Shown: in pieces, positions 54,531-64,000 of the stretch | Layout of the letters: each line of letters opens with the position of its first letter | Position numbering within the stretch: position 1 is the first letter of the stretch | NCBI GenBank assembly: GCA_019925095.2 | Contig: CM034401.1 | Span: 12,559,338 to 12,623,337 of the forward strand | Source of the DNA: Dendrolimus kikuchii | Taxonomy: Eukaryota; Arthropoda; Insecta; Lepidoptera; Lasiocampidae | Reading direction: 5' to 3' | Length of the DNA: 64,000 nt | Position numbers and translations under genes: made by a program | Notes under the pieces: generated by a model | Seen by the model: only the letters and a program-made list of their open reading frames with translations | Told to the model about the DNA's origin: nothing | Databases searched by the model: none

Positions 54531-56177
54531 ATGGACGGCGTGGAGCCCTCCCCATCGTTGTTAGAGGGTTTGCTGTCGTTTTTACGACAGCAATTCCCTC
54601 AAGCTCTCGACCAATTTTTGAGGACTCCGGAGTCCCAATCAATGGTGTCCGTTATTTCGGAACTTAATTCCGAGAAACCTGTGTCCCGCGAGTCACACGT
54701 GCAAAGGGCCCCCGCGCAGGCCCCCCTCCCCGCACCCGCATCTGCCGCGACCATCGCACCTGCCGCGACTAGCGCACGCCCCGCAACCCCCGCCGCCGCG
54801 CTTACCGCGGTCCACCTGCGCTCTGCCGTAGCGCCCGCGCCCCCCGCGTCCATACCCGCCGCGTTACCAGTGCGCCCGCCGCCCGCACCCCCGCTCAACG
54901 ATGCCCATCGTGTGGCACCAAAGTCGCGCGCCTCGTTTTCTCGCGGTTCCGCATCGACAAAACCGCGTTCGAGCTCTGCGAGTTCGACGACATCGCGTTC
55001 ACGTTCGCCCATCCATCGCGTAATCGATTCTCGTCGAGAAATCGACTTATCCTCTGAAGGTCCGCAAAACCTCAGGGATGCCCCTCTTCCACCGGCCGAT
55101 GAAATTACCCCTATGGATGTCGCGCCTCCCGCGAACATCCCCTTAGACCGCGAAGACGATGACGGTTTTATAACCGTTAATCGTACTAAAAAACGTAAGA
55201 CCCAGAGGGAGGTCCCCCCCAACCCCGCCCCAACAGCGGGCACAACACCGACAGCGGCACCTTCCAGCCGCCCTGGGCCACCTTCACAACGCCCGCCGCC
55301 ACCCCTGACCATCCGCGAGAAAGCCCATTGGCTTCAACTCGCTAAAGAACTGCCAGGTAAGGCAATCTCCATAAAAGAAGCCCGTGATACTCAACACGGC
55401 ATCAAAGTTATGGTCACGTCTTCAAGTGACCACCGCGCCCTAACTACTTTATTATGTGACCGTAAAATCGGTTACTACACTTACGCCCTGCCAGAAGAAA
55501 AACGCCTTCGGGCTGTAATCCGCGGACTTCCTCAGGAAATTGAAAGTTCCTATATTCTAGAGGACCTTAAGTCCCAAGCCCTACCAGTGCACGAAGTGCA
55601 CCGTATGCACAGAGGCGACGCCACAAAGTCCCCTCTAAACCTAGTATTGGTTGTCCTCGACCTCTCCCCAGAGGGGAAAAAGATCTTCGAACTTGAGAAG
55701 GTCTGTGGCCTCTCTGGCCTTCGTGTGGAACGTCCACACGAAAAACATACACTGCGGCAGTGTCATCGCTGCCAACTTTATGGGCACTCTGCCCTACATT
55801 GTCAATCCCGTCCCAGGTGCGTCAAGTGCCTGGGCGACCACGGGACCTCGGAGTGCACTCGCACCCGGGACTCCCCGGAGCCACCGAGCTGCATCCTCTG
55901 CGGCCAAGCGGGTCACCCCGCTAACTACAGAGGCTGCCCTGCCGCCCCCCGACCCAAACGTAAGGTCGGAAAGGGCAATGCCCAAAAAGGCACTAGAAAA
56001 GTGCCGAACAAACCCGCATTCGTGGCGCCCCCCCCCCCACCCCCACCCCCCCCCAGTGGTAAACCACTGGACGGGTCTTCCCACGACGGAAGCGTTCCCT
56101 CCGCTAAGGACGCGTGCCCCAGTTATGGCCGGCCTACCCTCGGCCACCCCCGCCCCCGCCCTCGCCCCCATTTCTAA
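54531..56177 (+). CDS. Jockey-type ORF1, gag-like RNA-binding protein (frameshifted near the end)
   Basis: I choose the ATG at 54531 (MDGVEPSPSLLEGL) because the frame before it has no ATG. The product is 548 residues: an Ala/Pro-rich and Ser-rich N-terminal half, a central folded segment (LTIREKAHWLQLAKELPGKA, then YTYALPEEKRLRAVIRGLP), and three zinc knuckles at about residues 411-470: CHRCQLYGHSALHC, CVKCLGDHGTSEC and CILCGQAGHPANYRGC. Such proteins coat the element RNA. After a tract of C at 56030-56054 this frame ends in a Pro-rich tail at 56177. The +1 frame stays open to 56391 and ends in a leucine-rich segment (DLALATKFAKNLPFDLQEVQ), which looks like the original C-terminus, so a slip in the poly-C tract probably broke the gene. 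Confidence 0.88.
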   Translation: MDGVEPSPSLLEGLLSFLRQQFPQALDQFLRTPESQSMVSVISELNSEKPVSRESHVQRAPAQAPLPAPASAATIAPAATSARPATPAAALTAVHLRSAVAPAPPASIPAALPVRPPPAPPLNDAHRVAPKSRASFSRGSASTKPRSSSASSTTSRSRSPIHRVIDSRREIDLSSEGPQNLRDAPLPPADEITPMDVAPPANIPLDREDDDGFITVNRTKKRKTQREVPPNPAPTAGTTPTAAPSSRPGPPSQRPPPPLTIREKAHWLQLAKELPGKAISIKEARDTQHGIKVMVTSSSDHRALTTLLCDRKIGYYTYALPEEKRLRAVIRGLPQEIESSYILEDLKSQALPVHEVHRMHRGDATKSPLNLVLVVLDLSPEGKKIFELEKVCGLSGLRVERPHEKHTLRQCHRCQLYGHSALHCQSRPRCVKCLGDHGTSECTRTRDSPEPPSCILCGQAGHPANYRGCPAAPRPKRKVGKGNAQKGTRKVPNKPAFVAPPPPPPPPPSGKPLDGSSHDGSVPSAKDACPSYGRPTLGHPRPRPRPHF

Positions 56178-56428
56178 GGGACCTTCAGGGCCATCGGCCC
56201 ACCACTCTATAGCGGAGGACTTAGCTTTGGCGACTAAATTCGCCAAGAACTTGCCCTTCGACCTGCAAGAGGTCCAACTCTTGGCTCGGAAACTGAGGCA
56301 AGTTTCAGAGTCAACACAACCCTCCCTCCGGGATCAACTCGTGATCGAAATGGATCACGCGTACCTCCTCCAAATACTTAGATCGTTGTAACTAAACAAC
56401 CTAGTCAAATTATTGTTACCGGTAACAA

Positions 56429-59017
56429 ATGGCGCATGTAGGTAGAAATAAACCACGCTCATTGACTCTGGCGACTTATAACGCCAATGGCCTTCGAAAC
56501 CAGCGCGACTTGGTCCATGACTTCCTGGTTACCAATCAAGTAGATATACTACTAGTACAGGAGACCTTCCTGAAACCGAGTAATAGAGATCCAAAGATCT
56601 CTAACTATCGGATCACTAGACATGACAGGGTAGGCCGTGGTGGCGGCACCCTGATCTATTTCAGAAGATCCCTACACTGCATGCCTGTAGTCACCCCCCC
56701 ACTAGAAGGTATGGAGGTATCCGCCTGCAGACTAGCAATGACTGGCCACCAACCTCTAGTCATAGTTTCAGCATACCTCGCATGCCAAAAAACCCTCATT
56801 AAGAAAGACCTAGAAACCCTATTCAACTTAGGCCCGGCTGTTATTATAGCCGGAGATCTGAATTGCAAACACGAGCAGTGGAATTGCAATACCACTAACC
56901 CCAATGGCAGAGCCCTAATAAATATATCAGACAATCTTTTGTTTGATATACTAACTCCCATGACCCCCACAAGATACCCCCCCAACCGCGACTGGGGGAC
57001 CCCAAACACTCTCGACCTAGCATTACTGAGGGGCGTAACCCTTCAGTTCCATTCGATCGAAACGATGGACGATATCGACTCGGACCATCGTCCGGTTATC
57101 CTCAGATTAGGACCACAGACAGACCAGACATCTGAAACTAGGACCTCTGTGGATTGGTTGAGACTTGAGACCCTCCTCAAGGCAACCAGCTCACAAGACC
57201 TGGACCGCATCCCGGACCACATCGTGTCCCGCCAAGACACGGAGACGGCAATCGAGGCCCTCACCAGCCACCTTCAATCCGCAGTGCGGAACTCGTCCAG
57301 GCAGGTGCCAGTGGAGGATGACCGCCACTTATGCCTGCCGGACGAGGTGAGGGTACTGCTGAGGGAAAAGAGAGCCGCCTCCAGAGCTCACGACAGATAT
57401 CCCACCGAGGATAACAGAGTCCGACTCCGCGAACTAGAGCGCGAGGTCAAACTACGTATCCGGGAAGTCAGGGAACAACGTTGGGACAGAACGTTGAGGG
57501 ATATCGAACCAACTCACCAGGCGTACTGGAAGCTGGCTAGAGCTCTCAAATCAGACACCCTTACTGTCATACCCGCGCTAGAAAGAGCCGACAACACCGA
57601 GGCGTTCGATGACGAGGAGAAGGCCGAGTGCCTTGCTCAGAGTCTAGAGCTTCAATGCTCCCCCACTACGCAAAACGTCGACCAGTCACACCTGACGGAG
57701 GTAGACTCCGAGGTCGAACGTAGATCCTCCTTACCAGCGGAAACCACACTCGACACGGTCACGGTCGAAGAAGTGCAAGATCTGATCAAGTCTCTCAAAC
57801 CGCGAAAGGCCCCAGGGACCGATGGCATCAACAATCGCGTTTTAAAACTCCTACCCGCCCATCTAATTATAATTCTAGTGAGCATCTTCAATGCCGCCAT
57901 AACAAACTGCTCCTTTCCCGCGATCTGGAAGGAAGCAGATGTCATCGGTATTCACAAGCCGGGAAAACCGGCTAATAAACCGTCCAGCTACCGTCCAATC
58001 AGCCTACTGAGCGCACTCAGCAAGCTTTACGAGAGGGTCATCCTCTCTCGACTTAGAGATTTTGCCTTCAGCAAACATCTAATACCCGATGAGCAATTTG
58101 GCTTCCGTGCCAGACACTCATGCGTCCAACAGGTGCACCGCATCACGGAGCACATATTATCTCACTTTGCCCATCGCCCCCGCCCTATAGGAACAGCCGC
58201 ACTGTTTCTAGACGTAGCAAAAGCCTTCGACAAGGTCTGGCACAACGGCTTGATTTACAAGCTGTACCAGTTCGGTATGCCAGACAGACTCGTGCTCATC
58301 TTGCGAGACTTCCTCCTAGGTCGTAGCTTCCGTTTTCGAGTGGAGGGAACGCGCTCGTCCCCTCACCCACTCACAGCCGGTGTACCACAGGGCTCGGCTC
58401 TGTCGCCACTACTCTTCACGCTGTACACCAGCGACATCCCAAAAACTCCAGATGTGGAGTTGGCCCTCTTTGCGGATGACACCGCACTCTATACATCAGA
58501 TCAAAACCGACAAATGGCTTGCGTCCGGCTGCAGGCAGCTGTCACAGAGCTAGGCGAATGGTTTCGCAAATGGAGGATAGAGGTAAACCCGGAGAAAAGC
58601 GCAGCAATGTTCTTTTCCCCGGGCACGCTTCGCTCCCCCAAACGCGCTAGCCTTCGCCTAAAAACCATTTCGCTCTATGACCAACAAATCCCCTGGGCAA
58701 AGTACACCAAATATCTTGGTGTCACCCTAGATCGGAACTTGCGCTTCAACGAGCATATCACTATAGTCCGAAATAGAGCGCGATTTGTGATGGGTCGTTT
58801 AGCACCCATGATAGACAAACGAAGCAAAATGTCCCTCAGACACAAGCTTACTCTGTATAAAACATGCATCCTCCCGATCATGACGGTTAGAACAGTAGGC
58901 TGGCAGGCACCGACAGACAGACACACACGGCGGCGTCTGAGATGCCGCCAATCAAGATCTCTCCACGTCCCCGCGAGGGACGCTAGGAGACACAGCTCAC
59001 CCCACAGGATAGACTAG
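56429..59017 (+). CDS. Jockey-type ORF2, endonuclease and reverse transcriptase
   Basis: 862 residues from ATG at 56429 (MAHVGRNKPRSL). N-terminal apurinic-type endonuclease: TYNANGL, QETF with Glu45, GDLNCKHEQWN with Asp143 and DSDHRP with His220. Reverse transcriptase: KAPGTDGINNRVL, KPGKPANKPSSYRPISLLS, FLDVAKAFDKVWH (Asp595), GVPQGSALSPLLF and the catalytic FADD at 681-684, then KTKYLGV-type TKYLGVTLD. It nicks target DNA and copies the element RNA from the nick. No internal stop. After YKTCILPIM (about residue 817) the sequence stops resembling the family and the last 45 residues look out of frame, ending early at 59017. Confidence 0.93.
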   Translation: MAHVGRNKPRSLTLATYNANGLRNQRDLVHDFLVTNQVDILLVQETFLKPSNRDPKISNYRITRHDRVGRGGGTLIYFRRSLHCMPVVTPPLEGMEVSACRLAMTGHQPLVIVSAYLACQKTLIKKDLETLFNLGPAVIIAGDLNCKHEQWNCNTTNPNGRALINISDNLLFDILTPMTPTRYPPNRDWGTPNTLDLALLRGVTLQFHSIETMDDIDSDHRPVILRLGPQTDQTSETRTSVDWLRLETLLKATSSQDLDRIPDHIVSRQDTETAIEALTSHLQSAVRNSSRQVPVEDDRHLCLPDEVRVLLREKRAASRAHDRYPTEDNRVRLRELEREVKLRIREVREQRWDRTLRDIEPTHQAYWKLARALKSDTLTVIPALERADNTEAFDDEEKAECLAQSLELQCSPTTQNVDQSHLTEVDSEVERRSSLPAETTLDTVTVEEVQDLIKSLKPRKAPGTDGINNRVLKLLPAHLIIILVSIFNAAITNCSFPAIWKEADVIGIHKPGKPANKPSSYRPISLLSALSKLYERVILSRLRDFAFSKHLIPDEQFGFRARHSCVQQVHRITEHILSHFAHRPRPIGTAALFLDVAKAFDKVWHNGLIYKLYQFGMPDRLVLILRDFLLGRSFRFRVEGTRSSPHPLTAGVPQGSALSPLLFTLYTSDIPKTPDVELALFADDTALYTSDQNRQMACVRLQAAVTELGEWFRKWRIEVNPEKSAAMFFSPGTLRSPKRASLRLKTISLYDQQIPWAKYTKYLGVTLDRNLRFNEHITIVRNRARFVMGRLAPMIDKRSKMSLRHKLTLYKTCILPIMTVRTVGWQAPTDRHTRRRLRCRQSRSLHVPARDARRHSSPHRID

Positions 59018-59097
59018 GCGTGTTGCTGGGAAGTTTCTTTCGCCGTTTCTTCTCTCCCAGCCATAACACGTTGCGAAACGGCAGTAAGATAGCGTAG
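59018..59097 (+). repeat. Conserved 75-bp module in the Jockey 3' region
   Basis: gtgttgctgggaagtttctt, cgccgtttcttctctcccag and acacgttgcgaaacggcagt match the module inside the foldback elements at 24090-24170 (plus) and 41009-41082 (minus). Read from gtg ttg ctg it gives an open frame similar to the one in the 41-kb copy (MLLKSFLRRFF there, VLLGSFFRRFF here). See findings. Confidence 0.7.
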
Positions 59098-59778
59098 GCC
59101 ACCGCAAACCACCGATCCCGGCCCGCCGTGATCCTTCCCTTCGGGCTTTATATTACCCGTCGCCCGTTCTCAATTAGTATTTTGTGTCGCCCTATGGTGG
59201 GCATCATTAAATTCATTCCCCATTCATGGCAACAGTCCAGCCGAGGTAAAACTCCTTAGGGAGCTCCCTCGAGCAAGTTGCCCTCCCGGGCTCGAGCGCC
59301 TTCGCTTCGCGAAGGCACTCGCCCCAAAAACCCCGGTAAAGTTGTAAGGTCTTCGGACCAACAACATAAAGTCAAGTCCAATAAAAAAAAAAAAAAAAAT
59401 AGAGAAAAATTATCTGTCAGTATATTCTCTGAAGCTGCACGTCTACTGTATGTAAAGTGCATACAGACACACACGGCCACACACCCAAAGACATTTTTTT
59501 TACGAAGTATCTAGTCGTCTGCTTACAGGATGAATAATAATAGTCCGCTAACCGGACGACTAGAAAGGCAATCCTCTAGCAAGATCCTTTTTAAATTAAA
59601 TAATTAGACATCCGCTTAGCGAACGATTATTTTTGACTAGAATCCTTTTTATTATTGCGAATTTGGCAAACGGGTACACAGCCAACCTAAGGGAAAGCGG
59701 CCTATAGACATATACCGTCGCCTATAGACATTTGCAATACCATTGCCAGCCTTTAGAATGGAATAGAGGTCATAGAGA

Positions 59779-59839
59779 TTAGAGGGATGGGATAGAGGGA
59801 TAGGATTTCTATCCCACCCCTCTATCCCATCCCTCTAAT
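59779..59839. repeat. Palindrome, arms about 30 bp, almost no loop
   Basis: ttagagggatgggatagagg (from 59779) and its complement cctctatcccatccctctaa (59818-59838) with an additional internal gataggat/tctatccc pairing. The centre is near 59807. Confidence 0.88.
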
Positions 59840-59850
59840 TAAAGTCAGAT

Positions 59851-59931
59851 AGGAGGAATGTGATAGAAAGGTTAGACAGGAGGAATGTGATAGAAAGGTT
59901 AGACAGGAGGAATGTGATAGAAAGGTCAGAC
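59851..59931 (+). repeat. 27-bp tandem array, three units
   Basis: Unit aggaggaatgtgatagaaag gttagac at 59851, 59878 and 59905, identical except t to c in the third; partial decayed units continue to about 59990. The words 'gggatag' and 'gatag' link it to the adjacent palindrome. Confidence 0.93.
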
Positions 59932-60880
59932 AGGAGTAGCGGGATGCAAAGGATGGGATAGGGAAGATAAGATATGAGGAGGTGAAAGGAGACATAGGCC
60001 ATCAAAACTCTTACTCATTATACGAAACACGACTAGCTCAAAGCTAACCGTTTCACACCGATATTATGTGAGAGAGTGTTATCAAACTGGTTGAGCCAGC
60101 CCTAAGAGCTATAATAAAGATAATGATTTCAGCATGGCTCTACCACGTAAAAATATAAGGGTTCATATAGATGTATAAATATGTGGATACGTTCATTTAT
60201 TTATTGAGAGGTGAAATGTTTAAACAGACCTCATTGTATAGGTACAGAGAGTGAAGTAATATTTTTTTTAATCCCGCTGTGATTGCCGGAGCCTAGTAAA
60301 ACTGTGGAAAAAGAATATTAAAGAATGATAAGAATCACTTAATAAAAATGTACCTAAATCATAACATATTCTTGCAATAGAGGAGGCACTAACAGTTCTT
60401 GATATTTATCAAAGTTACGAAAGCCAAAAGATGCTATTTAGGAATTACAATTTATGACTGTTTTACGTAAAAAAATATATTTTAATGGTATGATGTTGAT
60501 TGAAAGTTTTAATTGAGATTTTCTATAAATGCAAGAACGGATTAGTGGTATCTCCTAGTTCGCTCTATTCTGTGTTTAAAGATAAGTTTTTACTGGGAGA
60601 ATTCTTAAAGTGCTTTTATACGGGCAATTTTTTGAACAATTATTGCTTGGCAACAGTAATGGATCAATTTGGAGCCATTGCAAAGCGCCAATCGCTGCGG
60701 TAATTGTTTCGGGGTATTCTAATTGCGCCATATATTCCAAATTTCTCAAGGTTGCCATATGAGTTGCCGAATATCCAGTCGGCTTGGAAATTTTTTGGCA
60801 ATTTTCTTTCTGTCTCGTTTGTACGTATTACGTCTATTTTTCGCCTAATTTTTTAAGTTGCATATTGCATAGTATTGTGT

Positions 60881-62380
60881 GGCCGTATCTCAACAACAGC
60901 TTGCTACATATTACCATCGCCTAAAATTGCTTGATGTAGTTGTGACGTCATGTGTTACGAGAATTCACCGGCATCGAGCAATTTTAGTTACTCGTGTAAA
61001 AGGACCTTTAGTGTTTTGTCTTCACGATAAAATCCCCCCCTCATTTTATTTCTAACAAACTAAGACGCAGCCAGCGGATAATAGCTTGGCTAGTATCACG
61101 ACAATGAAATACTAGTGTTTTTCATATTGCTAAGAAAATCAGCGTCTACTTCTATTCATTGATAGAAGTAAAAAGAATGCGCACCGATGACTCGGACGTC
61201 CTCTTCTTGGCACCCGTGGTGTAAATGACAGCTGATGATATATCCTGACGTCTATCATTGAAATATGCGCTTCTACAGCCATTAGAAGTCGTTACGTCGA
61301 AAGGAAGCCGGAGTTTTCATTCTTTCTCCTACCCTTTGCGGTTTATTTTTTCGAAAAAGGAGTCCAAGTCAGAACCAACGTTTCGCTTCATTTGTTCTGG
61401 TGCGCAATGCCGAAAAGTGGAGTAATTTGCCGGAGTCACGAGTGCATAGGTATCTTCTAGGTGCTCCATCCGAGACCGCGTCATCCTCAACACCAGGTAA
61501 GACAGTGGTCAAGTGCAACTTATACAGCCATATAAAAAGGGACGACGGTGTCCTATCTTAATTGGCTCTGGACTATGACTTGAATTATAGCCGAGGGCGA
61601 AGGTCTTGTTATGTGGTAACGACAAGAGTACGATTGCGCAATAGCTCGTTTAATTATAAGAAAAGTTTGATTCCTAAAAATAAATAAAAGCCATTGTTTG
61701 AATCGACGAGGCTTTAACATTATTAAAACTTTTTTCATAGCGTTGTTAGCGCAAATGTTTAATTCTGAACCCACTGAAAAGTGACCCAATTTTTGGGTTA
61801 AAAGTATGTTATGATCGTTACCTTTGTCAAAAGTACACAGACAAGGATGCAGACATATATTAAAGTAGCTTTTGCCCGCGGATTCACTCACGTTAATGTC
61901 ATTAATCCTATGGGACCCGTACGTATTTCCGGATAATAAGTAACCTATAACCTATTATTCCAGACTATAATCTATCTCTGTGCTACATTTCGTCATAAAC
62001 TTATTTATTCCTAACTATGTTACACGTTGGGGTTATTTACCTATGTATTATTTGTAAATTTTCAATTATTCACATTACATATTTGTTATCAATCTTTAAA
62101 ATTCATCAATTCCTTCTAGCGCTGGAACACGTGCCCGATTAGCTATTCCTTAAGCGGGCAAGTATGCATTTAAACTGCCGGAAAGTTGGATTTTGTTCGG
62201 TGGTTTATTATACATAGCGGACCCATAACATGCGTTACAGTGTTAAATTTTTCCAATCACTTTGACAATGATGCAATCCTACCTCTGTTCCGAGTCTGAT
62301 ACGCGTGTATGTCGCTAAGCTTTCTATAAATGGAATCATCCATTCAGATGTATTATCATCTAAATTGAACACTGAAATTA
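60881..62380. other. Intergenic stretch, nothing recognised
   Basis: Somewhat less AT-rich between 61020 and 61500 (ccacactcg-like and cggacgtcctcttcttggca words) but with no ORF of note and no repeat recognised. Confidence 0.4.
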
Positions 62381-62384
62381 ATAT

Positions 62385-62841
62385 TGTTACGACTCTGGTC
62401 TCGACAAAAACAAATTCACATCTGCATACCTGTAAAAAGACATTTATTACCTTTCGGCATTTGGACTTCTTTTGTTTACTTTGTGTTTAAAATTTGGGAT
62501 TAGAAAGCGGCTCATTGTTGTATTGTAATATTTTACGGCCTATTGTTGTATTGTGATCATTAGCCAGGTGTTCGGATTTAAAGTACAAACTGATTCTAGA
62601 AAATTCAGTCTACGCGGCTAGACGGACATATTGCATCTGTGCAGTATAAAGCAATGGCCCGATGGAAGGACGAGGCAGTCGAGCGATAACCACGAGCGAA
62701 GCAGGACTGGTGTACTACAACCGGAAAAACTTTTAGTGACGGACTTTGCGTGTTTTTATGTAATTACGACCTTCTGCTTTACGTTTGGACTTGTTGTGTT
62801 CGGTTATATTTCGGTTATATATAATCTCGCGACTCGTAACA
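62385..62841 (+). mobile_element. Solo LTR 3, 457 bp, internally deleted, ATAT target duplication
   Basis: tgttacgactc ... ctcgtaaca-type end (gactcgtaaca) with ATAT before (62381-62384) and after (62842-62845). Internal landmarks as in LTR 1 and 2 (tttattacctttcggcattt, gcagtataaagcaatgg), but the segment with the polyadenylation-like aataaactctataat is missing near 62820. Confidence 0.85.
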
Positions 62842-63339
62842 ATATATTAGTATAATTACTGTATATAAATTGTTCGTCTCCGTTTTTGACGTTAGCTTTT
62901 TCCTCGCTAATTGTGTTAACAACAAAATGTAACTTTCAGACTAATTTTAGTAGAACAAACTTTTTTCATTAAAAACGAATAGAATTTCCATAGAAATCTA
63001 CGATAGCAATGAAGTTGCACTACATATAAACAAACACTCGCAGTTTAGAAATAAGTAATGGTTATACCTTAATACATCTATTATAGGAGTGCTTTGACTT
63101 ATCTTAAGCGAGATTGCTTTGTTCTAAAATTAAGTATCTCTAATCATTTTATAAAATAATAAGACATATAACAATACACAACTTTTATTCAATGTATATT
63201 TGTTATATATTTTTTTTTTTAATCTATATAGGTTTAGTATATTTAAGCATTTTTTAATATTTTATAAAAACATATAATCGAATACAATGCAAGAAAACTT
63301 AACTTATTTGTATTGTATTCTACTCATAATCCCTCAAGA

Positions 63340-63457
63340 CTATAAGTAGAATACTGAGCCCAGATCACCGTCTTCTATGGGTAAGGTGCCCAGAAGGCTG
63401 GCTACGTTTCCTCGCTGGATCGCCATACTGATGCGTTGGCCGAGGTAAGCACCAGCC
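63340..63457 (-). pseudogene. Endonuclease-like domain family, intact C-terminal end (39 codons)
   Basis: Minus strand: GAYLGQRISMAIQRGNVASL, then LGTLPIEDGDLGSVFYL and TAG (63340-63342), uninterrupted. This is the cleanest version of the family's C-terminus and fixes the stop codon lost in the 50575 copy. The 3' flank (attgagggattatgagtaga, then aataagttaagttttcttgc) is shared with the region below 50575, so it is the element's 3' untranslated region. Confidence 0.75.
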
Positions 63458-64000
63458 CTATTTGTTATTATTTTCAAATATCGATATTACACTGATTTTC
63501 TATGCAAACCATTCTTCTACTGCACTGTCAAAACAATCAAAAATGTAAACAAATTAATTTAAATTTTACAATAATTTTAACATATTAGATAATATTATAT
63601 TAATTTTATCAATGTTGTAAATAAATGATGTCTAGCTGGAATAATAACTATTAAGTGTAATGTTCTTGTGTGTGTGTGTGTAATTGTCATGTCAGATTGA
63701 CTCATCTTAATTGAATACTGTCAGATAGTAATTATTGTCACTTCTCATAGTAACTAAAATTTAATTGCTAACAGCGATTATTGCGTAATGCTTGATCACT
63801 TATTCTAAAATGCCATGTTGGAAGATATTGTGTGTCGCGACAACACTATGTGTACCTACTATTTTATGTGTAGTAAAGAACAGACATTCATTGATGCAAT
63901 GTTAAAGAGCCTTCCACATTCTCGCTAAAATGTGAGAAAAGCGCGAAATATGTAAATGTGGAACGGGCTCTTGGGTTCTTGCGACGTTCCACCGAGGTTT
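63458..64000. other. AT-rich stretch to the window end
   Basis: Contains a (GT)8 run at 63668-63682. No gene or other repeat seen. Confidence 0.4.

Larger units (their letters stand above)
54480..59398 (+). mobile_element. Jockey-type non-LTR retrotransposon, nearly full length
   Basis: Order: a short 5' region with the hairpin ggtggtttttccacc (54490-54504), ORF1 (gag-like with three zinc knuckles), a 37-bp gap after the shifted end of ORF1, ORF2 (endonuclease plus reverse transcriptase), a 3' region of about 380 bp with the stem gccttcgcttcgcgaaggc (59299-59317), and a run of 17 A at 59382-59398. About 4.9 kb and GC-rich against AT-rich flanks. Endonuclease-RT order, CCHC-bearing ORF1 and simple poly-A tail fit the Jockey clade. 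The 5' boundary is approximate. Confidence 0.88.
59399..60880. other. Intergenic stretch with small repeats
   Basis: Holds a SINE 1 scrap (minus, 59675-59750: gggaaagcggcctatagaca), the palindrome and tandem array at 59779-59931, and AT-rich sequence without a gene. Confidence 0.45.

Noticed and set aside
54599..55312. 237-residue minus-strand ORF opposite Jockey ORF1
   Set aside because: Shadow of a GC-rich coding sequence; Gly/Ala/Arg-rich with no domain.

Overview
This is a eukaryotic, AT-rich and very repeat-dense window, most probably from a moth or butterfly. The inference rests on four things: DD37D maT-type mariner elements, tRNA-headed SINEs, Jockey/R1/RTE-like LINE remnants of the type common in Lepidoptera, and GT-AG introns splitting an immunoglobulin-domain gene. 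No bacterial-style gene, operon, CRISPR array, rRNA or functional tRNA gene is visible. All identifications come from reading the sequence; no database search was possible.

Host gene. The only host gene I can support is a plus-strand gene of the Beaten path (Beat) family of secreted or membrane-linked neuronal immunoglobulin-superfamily proteins. Five exons join in phase: 15527-15732, 17815-17950, 19268-19401, 26335-26454 and 29176-29320. Together they encode about 247 residues, two Ig domains. The first exon (signal peptide) and the C-terminal exon are not identified and may lie outside the window. Its introns are full of repeats.

Repeats. (1) Four maT/mariner copies (517-1797, 9206-10429, 14058-14689, 41451-42846) plus a terminal fragment at 7661-7782, all with broken transposases. 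(2) A near-full-length GC-rich Jockey-type LINE at about 54480-59398 with two ORFs and a poly-A tail. (3) A 5'-truncated R1-type LINE at 39503-40440 inside a 15-bp target duplication. (4) Fragments of other LINEs at 1-270, 10962-11096 and 29585-30210, and short LINE tails with a stem-loop. (5) Five pieces of one family encoding a CCHC knuckle, an RPD motif and a WDAT motif, resembling the restriction-like endonuclease end of a LINE. (6) Three solo LTRs, each between ATAT duplications. (7) Two tRNA-derived SINE families, several hairpin MITEs, a foldback family around 20.4, 24.2, 31.3 and 41 kb, Helitron-like repeats, and tandem arrays at 3.3-4.1, 7.8, 41.4 and 59.9 kb.

Layout. 1-15.5 kb: repeats upstream of the Beat exons. 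15.5-29.3 kb: Beat exons and introns. 29.3-39.4 kb: mostly AT-rich unassigned DNA with scattered repeats, possibly another Beat intron. 39.5-42.9 kb: R1 insertion, foldback element, TA microsatellite and the rearranged maT copy. 43-54.4 kb: AT-rich DNA, endonuclease-domain fragments and a solo LTR. 54.5-59.4 kb: the Jockey element. 59.4-64 kb: small repeats, a solo LTR and another endonuclease-domain fragment.

The most interesting signals are the endonuclease-like domain family, the maT copy whose 5' end was replaced by an inverted copy of its own 3' end, a short module shared by the Jockey 3' region and the foldback family, and the uniform ATAT target of the solo LTRs.
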